DNA of 5,802 bases from Deltaproteobacteria bacterium (GTDB lineage Bacteria; Desulfobacterota; Syntrophobacteria; BM002). The notes under the pieces are model-generated. The model was not told the DNA's origin, did no database searches, and saw nothing but the letters and a program-made list of their open reading frames with translations. The translations under genes and the position numbers were made by a program. Within the stretch, counting starts at the first letter, position 1, and each line of letters opens with the position of its first letter. The DNA lies in contig JAGFXI010000232.1 of assembly GCA_017861095.1 (NCBI GenBank), positions 1 through 5,802 of the forward strand, written 5' to 3'. Of the stretch, positions 1 through 4,825 are shown piece by piece.

Positions 1-216
1 CAGGCAGATGGACTTGGCGTGGCCGATGTGGAGGTAGCCGTTCGGCTCAGGGGGGAACCTGGTGTGTACCCGGCCCTGATATTTTCCTGTCCGCATATCG
101 TCGTCGATGACGTCCTTGATGAAGTTGGGAGGCGTGGTGAATGGCGTCGCACCTTCGCTCCGCAGGTGCATCTCGCCGGAATCTTTCCTGGATGAAGGGG
201 GCCTGGGCTTGTCCAT
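1..216 (-). CDS. glnS: Glutaminyl-tRNA synthetase, N-terminal part (runs off the left edge)
   Basis: GlnRS is a cytoplasmic class I aminoacyl-tRNA synthetase that attaches glutamine to tRNA-Gln using ATP. Only the first 72 residues are in the window. They contain the family's N-terminal block NFIKDVIDDD (residues 31-40), then RFPPEPNGYLHIGHAKS (53-69) with the ATP-binding HIGH motif at 63-66. The PPEPNGYLHIGHAKSICL form is that of GlnRS; bacterial GluRS normally reads PSPTG.LH.GGART. The chosen ATG (complement of 214-216) has a purine-rich GAGAGAGGA four nucleotides or so upstream. It gives about 20 more residues before NFI than E. coli GlnRS has, so the internal Met16 (codon at 171-169) is an alternative start. 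The gene is divergent from uvrB and has its own promoter. The family call is very secure; the exact start is less so. Confidence 0.95.
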   Translation of the reverse strand, partial: MDKPRPPSSRKDSGEMHLRSEGATPFTTPPNFIKDVIDDDMRTGKYQGRVHTRFPPEPNGYLHIGHAKSICL

Positions 217-270
217 AGGTCCTCTCTCGTCACACAGTATCGCCTGAAAATTAAGCCAGCAGAGGTGCCG

Positions 271-289
271 GCTCGGTCGGTACCCGAGC
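271..289 (-). other. Small inverted repeat in the glnS leader
   Basis: GCTCGG (271-276) and CCGAGC (284-289) form a perfect 6-bp stem around a 7-nt loop. It lies in the predicted glnS 5' untranslated region of about 90 nt, between the promoter and the start codon. There is no U-tract and no riboswitch or T-box pattern that I recognise, so it may be an incidental leader hairpin. Confidence 0.3.
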
Positions 290-313
290 GGCCTGCCCAA
301 TCCGACGCCGCGC

Positions 314-342
314 ATTATAGTTGGCCACCCCAGATCATTCAA
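314..342 (-). promoter_or_regulatory. Predicted sigma-70 promoter of glnS
   Basis: Read on the minus strand, the -35 element is TTGAAT (complement of 337-342) and the -10 element is a perfect TATAAT (complement of 314-319), with a 17-bp spacer. Transcription would start near 307, giving a leader of about 90 nt before the glnS ATG. It points away from the uvrB promoter. Match to consensus is 4/6 plus 6/6 at optimal spacing. Confidence 0.7.
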
Positions 343-359
343 TAGCGAGAAATCTCCGG

Positions 360-380
360 GCGAAGTACCAGATTATTCGC
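360..380. repeat. Dyad between the divergent promoters
   Basis: GCGAA (360-364) and TTCGC (376-380) form an inverted repeat with an 11-bp gap, placed between the glnS and uvrB -35 elements. The position would suit an operator, but the arms are short and match no LexA box type that I know (neither CTGT-N8-ACAG nor the GAAC/GTTC types). It may be chance. Confidence 0.2.
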
Positions 381-430
381 TTTCTCCCTCGGTCTGGATC
401 AAGGTGGAGGGATGAACAGGAGATCGGGGA

Positions 431-460
431 TTGCCACACCAGGCCCCCTTAACCTATAAT
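431..460 (+). promoter_or_regulatory. Predicted sigma-70 promoter of uvrB
   Basis: The -35 element is TTGCCA (431-436, 5/6 match) and the -10 element is a perfect TATAAT (455-460), separated by 18 bp. Transcription would start near 467, leaving a leader of roughly 43 nt before the ATG at 510. No LexA-type operator is visible around it, although uvrB is an SOS gene in E. coli. uvrC may be co-transcribed, since it follows 100 nt after uvrB without a strong promoter of its own. Confidence 0.75.
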
Positions 461-502
461 TTTCGCTGGGAATTTGGAGAGCGGCGAGATAGGGGAGGCT
501 AG

Positions 503-512
503 AAGGAGGATG
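503..512 (+). promoter_or_regulatory. uvrB Shine-Dalgarno sequence directly abutting the ATG
   Basis: A strong ribosome binding sequence (AAGGAGG, 503-509) ends exactly where the ATG (510-512) begins, leaving no spacer, whereas 5-9 nt is normal. The ATG is still preferred because the encoded start, MEEFRLVTDFKPRGDQP, lines up with E. coli UvrB FKLNSAFKPSGDQP. The in-frame alternatives are TTG at 474, with no good ribosome site and only a few nucleotides after the predicted transcript start, and GTG at 528. The GTG has GGAGGAG (512-518) nine nucleotides upstream but would lose the conserved FRL residues. Confidence 0.5.
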
Positions 513-2425
513 GAGGAGTTTCGCCTGGTGACCGACTTCAAGCCGCGAGGCGACCAGCCCGCGGCCGTCGACGCCCTCGTGGACGGGGTGAACCGGGGGC
601 TCCGGCACCAGGTGCTCCTCGGCGTCACCGGCTCGGGCAAGACCTTCACCATGGCCAACGTCATCGCCCAAGTCCAGAAGCCGACCCTGGTGATCGCGCC
701 CAACAAGACGCTTGCGGCCCAGCTCTTCGGCGAGTTCAAGTCCCTCTTCCCCGAAAACGCGGTGGAGTACTTTGTCTCCTACTACGACTACTACCAGCCG
801 GAGGCCTATGTTCCCGCCACCGACACCTACATCGCCAAGGACGCGTCGATCAACGAGGCGATCGACAAGATGCGCCACTCCGCCACCCGCTCCCTTCTCG
901 AACGCCGGGACGTGATCATTGTCGCCAGCGTCTCCTGCATTTACGGCCTGGGCTCTCCGGAGGCCTACCATGGCATGCTCCTCCACCTGGAGAAAGGGCA
1001 GGAGATCGACCGGCAGGCAGTGCTCAGGAAGCTGGTGGAGATCCACTACCGCCGGAGCGACCTGGACTTTCACCGCGGCACCTTCCGGGTCCGGGGCGAT
1101 GTGGTTGAGGTCTTCCCCGCCCACGAGGAGGAGCGGGCGGTCCGCATCGAGTTCTTCGGCGACGCGGTGGAGCGGATCGTAGAGATCGACCCCCTCTGGG
1201 GGAAGACGCTCCGGGAGCTCTCGCGCCTCGCGGTCTACCCGGCAAGCCACTACGTGACCAGCCGACCGGCGCTGGTGCAGGCCGTTCGCTCCATCAAGGC
1301 CGAGCTCAAGGAGCGGCTCGCGGCGCTGGAGGCCCAGAGAAAGCTCCTCGAGGCCCAGCGCCTGGACGAGCGCACCCGGTTCGATCTCGAGATGCTCCAG
1401 GAGCTCGGCTACTGCACCGGCATCGAGAACTACTCGCGCCACCTGACCGGCCGCGCGCCGGGAGAGCCGCCGCCGTGCCTCCTCGACTACTATCCCAGGG
1501 ACAGCCTCTTCTTCATCGACGAGAGCCACATCACCGTTCCCCAGCTCCAGGGCATGTACCGGGGCGACCGCTCCCGCAAGCTCACCCTCGTGGAGTACGG
1601 CTTCCGGCCACTCCGGCAGACTACGAAATCCGAGCGGCCCAGGGCGTCGTGGTGGAGCAGATCATCCGGCCCACAGGTCTCATGGACCCGAAGATCCACG
1701 TGCGGCCCGGCGAGCACCAGGTTGACGACCTCCTCGCCGAAATCCGCGGCCGCGTGAGGCGGAACGAGCGCATTCTCGTCACCACCCTCACCAAGCGCAT
1801 GGCCGAGGACCTTACGGAACACCTCGCCGACCTTGGCGTCCGGGTGCGCTATCTTCACTCGGACATCAATACCCTGCAGCGGGTGGAGATCATCAGGGAC
1901 CTTCGCCTGGGACGGTTCGACGTGCTCGTGGGGATCAACCTCCTCCGGGAGGGGCTCGACATTCCGGAGGTCACCCTGGTTGCCATCCTCGATGCCGACA
2001 AAGAGGGGTTTCTTCGCTCGGAGCGCTCTCTCATCCAGACCTGCGGCCGTGCGGCCCGGAACGTGGCGGGCGAGGTGATCCTTTACGGTAGCGAGCTCAC
2101 GAGGTCCATGAACCGGGCGGTGGAGGAGACGGAGCGGAGGCGGCGCGTGCAGGGGGAATTCAACCGCACCCATGGCATCACCCCGGAGACGATCAGGAAG
2201 GAGATCCGGGATATCCTAAGCTCGGTCTACGAGGCGGATTACGTGACCGTGCCGGCAGTGGCTGAGGAGAAGGCCGCATACCGAAGCGCCGAGGACCTGG
2301 AACGTCACATTGCCAGGCTGGAGAAGGAAATGAGCGAGGCCGCCGCCAAGCTTGAGTTCGAGGAGGCGGCGAAGCTCCGCGACGAGATCAAGGGGTTCCG
2401 TCAGGAGCTCCTGGAGATGTACTAG
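510..2425 (+). pseudogene. uvrB: UvrABC excision nuclease subunit B, reading frame broken by an internal deletion
   Basis: UvrB is the DNA-damage-verifying helicase-like subunit of nucleotide excision repair; UvrA loads it and it then recruits UvrC. The first frame (ATG 510, stop 1757) encodes the Walker A motif GVTGSGKT (residues 38-45), the damage-probing beta-hairpin region YYDYYQPEAYVP (91-102), and the Walker B-like DESH (337-340). It follows the family up to VEYGFR (Arg366). The second frame resumes at ATPADYEI (1607) and runs through IRPTGLMDP, TTLTKRMAEDL, RYLHSDI, GINLLREGLDIPEV and QTCGRAARN to a C-terminal UVR domain that binds UvrC, ending at the TAG at 2423-2425. About 26 conserved residues between the two parts are missing, including the Ser of motif III (SAT). 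Restoring them gives about 664 residues, close to E. coli's 673. As written, translation from ATG 510 continues out of frame to 1757 and yields a 415-residue product lacking the second helicase domain. No other lesion is visible, so this is a recent mutation or a sequence error. Confidence 0.9.
1605..1609 (+). other. Deletion junction within uvrB (about 79 bp missing)
   Basis: The Arg codon of VEYGFR is CGG at 1605-1607 in the first frame; the Ala codon of ATPADYEI is GCC at 1607-1609 in the second. In E. coli UvrB, 26 residues (LPSALDNRPL..., ending YVS) separate these points. CGGC would be expected at both ends of the missing segment (CGG-C of Arg-Leu and T-CGG-C of Ser-Ala), and the two copies sit in different codon phases. 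Recombination between them would remove 3n+1 bases, and that matches the frame change seen. Confidence 0.8.
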
Positions 2426-2441
2426 GAACAGCTGGCAGTGG

Positions 2442-2474
2442 TCAAATGTAGGGTGGGCACCGCCCACCGTTTGA
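2442..2474. repeat. REP-like palindromic repeat, copy 1
   Basis: The core GGTGGGC-acc-GCCCACC (2452-2468) is a perfect 7-bp stem with a 3-nt loop, preceded by ATGTAG as in the other two copies. Here it also has outer arms TCAAA (2442-2446) and TTTGA (2470-2474). It lies in the 100-nt uvrB-uvrC gap. Similar GTAGGGTGGGCA...TGCCCACC elements are, from memory, widely dispersed in several bacterial phyla and give spurious VGTAHPT or VGWAVPT peptides. There is no T-run after it, so RNA stabilisation or simple insertion fits better than termination. Confidence 0.8.
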
Positions 2475-2504
2475 TCGTGCGTACACATACACCTAGGACT
2501 AACT

Positions 2505-2520
2505 CCTCCCCTAGGGGAGG
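2505..2520 (+). promoter_or_regulatory. uvrC ribosome binding site inside a perfect 16-bp palindrome
   Basis: The uvrC Shine-Dalgarno sequence AGGGGAGG (2513-2520) lies 5 nt before the ATG at 2526. It is the right half of the perfect palindrome CCTCCCCTAGGGGAGG (2505-2520). In RNA this can fold as a 6-bp G+C-rich stem with a CUAG loop that would hide the ribosome site. A second CCTAGG (2492-2497) just upstream could pair alternatively with the centre. This could limit uvrC translation, or the palindrome could be a protein binding site. The site and palindrome are seen directly; the role is inferred. Confidence 0.65.
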
Positions 2521-2525
2521 CACCC

Positions 2526-4370
2526 ATGAGCCTACACGACAAGCCCGACAACCTTCCTGCCGCTCCCGGGGTCTATCTCTTCGAGGACGAGAGCGGGAAG
2601 GTCATCTACGTCGGCAAGGCGAAGAGCCTGCGGAAAAGGGTGCAGTCCTACTTTACGGGGCGCGACCAGGCCTCCCCGAAGGTGCAGGCCATGCTCGCCC
2701 GGGCCGCGGGCTTGGAAACCATCGTCACCGCGACCGAGAAAGAGGCCCTCATCCTCGAGGGCAATCTCATCAAGAAGCATCGCCCCCGTTACAACGTCGT
2801 TCTCCGGGACGACAAGAACTACCTTGCCCTCCGCATCGATCCCGAGGAGGAATACCCGCGTCTCGCCCTGGTTCGCCAAATGAAGAAGGACGGCGCTCTC
2901 TACTTCGGTCCCTTCGCCTCGGCTCATGCGGTGCGAGAGACCCTGAAGGTTGTCAATCGGGTGTTTCGGCTCCGTCAATGCAGCGGTTCCACCTTCCGCC
3001 GGCGGCAGCGTCCCTGCCTCAACTTTCAGATGGGCCGCTGTCTGGGGCTCTGCGCCAGGACTATTTCCCCGGAGGAGTACGGCCGGGTGGTGGAGGAGGC
3101 GGTGCTCTTCCTCAAGGGGAGAACGAGGGATCTCCAGGAGAGACTCAGGGGAGAGATGGAGCTGGCCGCCGCCGCTCTCGAGTTCGAGCGGGCGGCCGTG
3201 TACCGGGATCGACTCGCAGCCGTGGAGACAACCCTGGAAAGGCAGCGGGCCGTGTCCAGCCATTTTCGTGATCAGGATGTGATCGGCATTCACTCGGACG
3301 GAGAGGGGTTAGCCCTTGGCGTGCTCTTCATCCGCGGCGGCCGCCTTGTCGGGAGCCGGGTGTTCGAGATCATGAGCCAAGGGGAGGAGCCCGAGGCGGT
3401 CCGAGCGTTCGTGCAGCAGTACTACGGCGCAGGTGCTCCCATTCCCGAAGAGATTCTCGTGGACACGGCCCTCGAGGAAGAGGGCCTTCTCGCCGAGTGG
3501 TTGAGCGACCTCAAGGGTCAGCGGGTGGCGATCCGTGTTCCGCAACGGGGCGACGGTCGGCACCTGGTGGCGATGGCGGCCCACAACGCCGCCACCTATT
3601 TGTTCGGCCGGCGATCCCGGGCCGCGGATGCAGAGGGAGCTCTGAAAAGACTCCAGGAGCTTCTGGGGCTTCCTGCGGCGCCCCAGCGGCTCGAGTGTGT
3701 GGACATCTCCAACATCCAGGGCCGCTTTGCCGTGGGGTCCCTCGTGGCCTTTCACGGCGCACGACCCGAGAAATCAGGCTATCGCCGCTACCGCATCAGA
3801 GCTTTGGACGAGCCCAACGATCCCGCCATGATGGCCGAGGTGCTGAGGCGACGATTCACCGACCCGAAGGACGCCCGGGTGCTGCCGGATCTCCTGATGG
3901 TGGATGGGGGCAAGGGCCAGCTCAATCAGACGCTGGCGGTGCTGAAGGAGCTCGGTCTGGAGGGTCGGCTGCCGGCTGTTGGACTGGCCAAGGAGTCCGT
4001 GGGCGTTGAGGCGGGCTCGAGCGAGAAGCTTTACCTTCCCGGGCGGAAGAATCCGGTCTTCCTCGCGAGAGAGCCGGCCCTGGCCAGGCTTCTTGATCGG
4101 CTCCGAGACGAGGCGCACCGGTTTGCCATCACCTATTACCAGAAGCGTCACCGTCAGTACGCCCTTCAATCACGGCTAGATCAGGTGCCGGGGGTGGGTC
4201 CCGCGAGGCGGCGGGCGCTGATCCGTCGATTCGGCTCGATCCAGGAGCTGGCCGCCGCCTCGCTGCAGGAGATTTCCCGGGTTCCTGGGATAAGCCTGAA
4301 ACTGGCCGAAAGGATTCAGCAGGAGCTCGCGGGGCATGGTGAGGCGGGTGGCAAGGCAGCTGGGATGTAG
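2526..4370 (+). CDS. uvrC: UvrABC excision nuclease subunit C
   Basis: UvrC makes both the 3' and 5' incisions around a DNA lesion after recruitment by UvrB. The 614-residue product is full length (E. coli 610). Residues 12-90 form the GIY-YIG nuclease for the 3' cut, with GVY (15-17), YVG (28-30), Arg38 and metal-binding Glu78, matching Thermotoga Tyr29, Arg39 and Glu76. Four cysteines follow (152, 164, 172, 176) in RQC...PCL...GRCLGLC, the cluster reported to bind Fe-S. A UVR domain (about 202-236) pairs with that of UvrB. The RNase H-like nuclease for the 5' cut has Asp393 (DISN), Asp460 (VDGGKGQL) and His531 (DEAH). Two helix-hairpin-helix motifs (PGVGPARRRAL and VPGISLKLAERI, about 550-604) bind DNA. 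The start is fixed by a good Shine-Dalgarno. The gene lies 100 nt after uvrB and may share its transcript. The last two codons and the stop come from a repeat copy. Confidence 0.97.
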   Translation: MSLHDKPDNLPAAPGVYLFEDESGKVIYVGKAKSLRKRVQSYFTGRDQASPKVQAMLARAAGLETIVTATEKEALILEGNLIKKHRPRYNVVLRDDKNYLALRIDPEEEYPRLALVRQMKKDGALYFGPFASAHAVRETLKVVNRVFRLRQCSGSTFRRRQRPCLNFQMGRCLGLCARTISPEEYGRVVEEAVLFLKGRTRDLQERLRGEMELAAAALEFERAAVYRDRLAAVETTLERQRAVSSHFRDQDVIGIHSDGEGLALGVLFIRGGRLVGSRVFEIMSQGEEPEAVRAFVQQYYGAGAPIPEEILVDTALEEEGLLAEWLSDLKGQRVAIRVPQRGDGRHLVAMAAHNAATYLFGRRSRAADAEGALKRLQELLGLPAAPQRLECVDISNIQGRFAVGSLVAFHGARPEKSGYRRYRIRALDEPNDPAMMAEVLRRRFTDPKDARVLPDLLMVDGGKGQLNQTLAVLKELGLEGRLPAVGLAKESVGVEAGSSEKLYLPGRKNPVFLAREPALARLLDRLRDEAHRFAITYYQKRHRQYALQSRLDQVPGVGPARRRALIRRFGSIQELAAASLQEISRVPGISLKLAERIQQELAGHGEAGGKAAGM

Positions 4371-4398
4371 GGTGGGCAGTGCCCACCGAAAGGCTTTC
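4363..4398. repeat. REP-like palindromic repeat, copy 2, overlapping the uvrC stop
   Basis: The 25-bp unit at 4363-4387 begins GGATGTAG, then GGTGGGC-AGT-GCCCACC, and is identical to copy 3. Its TAG at 4368-4370 is the uvrC stop codon. A short GAAAG-g-CTTTC inverted repeat follows at 4388-4398. No T-run follows, so it is at best a weak transcript-end structure. Confidence 0.85.
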
Positions 4399-4447
4399 CA
4401 GCCGTGGTTGCATGGGGAGGGTCAGGGTGATCTGCTCCACAAAGCTG

Positions 4448-4463
4448 TCACGCCAGGGCGTGA
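4448..4463. repeat. Short perfect inverted repeat
   Basis: TCACGC (4448-4453) and GCGTGA (4458-4463) form a 6-bp stem around a CAGG loop. It lies 78 nt downstream of the uvrC stop. No function is evident. Confidence 0.35.
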
Positions 4464-4485
4464 TCGCAGCATTGATAGTATAGGG

Positions 4486-4502
4486 AGAGGCCCGGCCTCT
4501 TT
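4486..4502 (+). terminator. Weak terminator-like hairpin downstream of uvrC
   Basis: AGAGGCC-c-GGCCTCT (4486-4500) is a perfect dyad that can fold as a 6-bp stem with a CCG loop. Only two further T residues follow (4501-4502), giving a run of three, so as a Rho-independent terminator it is poor. It is the best candidate in the uvrC-gltX gap. Confidence 0.3.
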
Positions 4503-4619
4503 GCGGAGCGTTGGCCCAAAGTTCGGGGAGCCTTCCTGGTGGGAGGGGGGCAGGTGGAGGCTCCGGATGCACTTTGTTTCGCAGACCACCCTGCGCCTCC
4601 GGTGCCAGCGGTTTCGCCA

Positions 4620-4644
4620 GGATGTAGGGTGGGCAGTGCCCACC
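4620..4644. repeat. REP-like palindromic repeat, copy 3
   Basis: Identical over 25 bp to copy 2 and in the same orientation, starting 257 bp after it: GGATGTAG, then GGTGGGC-AGT-GCCCACC. It lies in non-coding sequence upstream of gltX. Confidence 0.85.
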
Positions 4645-4645
4645 A

Positions 4646-4669
4646 GAAGACTTGAATCGGAAGGTCTTC
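4646..4669. repeat. Hairpin directly after REP copy 3
   Basis: GAAGAC (4646-4651) pairs with GTCTTC (4664-4669). TT and AA extend the stem to 8 bp with one bulged G, around loop 4654-4660. It starts one base after the third repeat, just as copy 2 is followed by a smaller GAAAG/CTTTC dyad, which suggests the mobile unit may be a hairpin doublet. Confidence 0.5.
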
Positions 4670-4692
4670 CCTCGACAGGCTCGGGACAAGCC
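4669..4692. repeat. Second dispersed-repeat type (CPEPVEG-type element)
   Basis: The segment CCCTCGACAGGCTC-GGGACAAGCC resembles, from memory, a short repeat common in many environmental bacterial genomes, usually seen near CCTTCGACAAGCTCAGG. Its minus-strand translation reads CPEPVEG, a peptide often seen in spurious predicted proteins. Only one copy is in this window, so its repeat nature rests on resemblance. Confidence 0.5.
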
Positions 4693-4723
4693 GGCCGCGA
4701 CGGAATGGGGCGGAAGGCCCTCA

Positions 4724-4752
4724 TTGACAGACGTGGGAAAATAGGTTAGACG
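4724..4752 (+). promoter_or_regulatory. Possible gltX promoter (perfect -35, poor -10)
   Basis: TTGACA (4724-4729) is a perfect -35 element. Seventeen bases on, the -10 would be TAGACG (4747-4752), only 3/6 to consensus, so promoter strength is uncertain. A start near 4759 would give a leader of about 67 nt that includes a 5-bp ACAGG/CCTGT dyad (4770-4774, 4783-4787). The 455-nt distance from uvrC supports gltX having its own promoter. Confidence 0.4.
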
Positions 4753-4825
4753 CCAGACGGCCAATGAATACAGGGACGCGCGCCTGTGATGGTGGCCTTC
4801 CCTTTGACGGAGGAGAACATCGGAC

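Larger units (their letters stand above)
4388..4825. other. uvrC-gltX intergenic region, no convincing gene
   Basis: This gap carries repeats and hairpins (listed separately) and, near its right end, a possible gltX promoter. Open frames cross it on both strands, but none has recognisable protein features. They run through the repeat sequences and overlap uvrC or gltX, and their products resemble the spurious repeat-derived peptides VGTAHPT and CPEPVEG. The stretch between repeat copies 2 and 3 (4399-4619) has no tRNA, no riboswitch I recognise and no transposase fragment. It looks like accumulated non-coding or decayed sequence. Confidence 0.6.

Noticed and set aside
399..1529. Long minus-strand open frame (376 codons) opposite uvrB
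   Set aside because: It is antisense to clearly conserved UvrB codons, has no recognisable domain, and is the kind of open frame expected opposite G+C-rich genes.
1475..1606. ATG at 1475 as an independent start for the downstream uvrB part
   Set aside because: The residues encoded before 1607 are out-of-frame translation of conserved UvrB sequence and have no family similarity. Homology to UvrB begins only at ATPADYEI.
1490..2173. Minus-strand open frame of 227 codons opposite the uvrB C-terminal part
   Set aside because: It is a shadow of the coding strand, with low-complexity composition and no motif.
2442..4644. The three palindromes as a CRISPR array
   Set aside because: The copies are 257 bp to about 1.9 kb apart with a gene between them. 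There is no regular spacing and no cas gene.
4336..4749. Plus-strand open frame of 137 codons at the end of uvrC
   Set aside because: It overlaps uvrC out of frame, contains the repeat-derived VGWAVPT peptide, and shows no protein family features.
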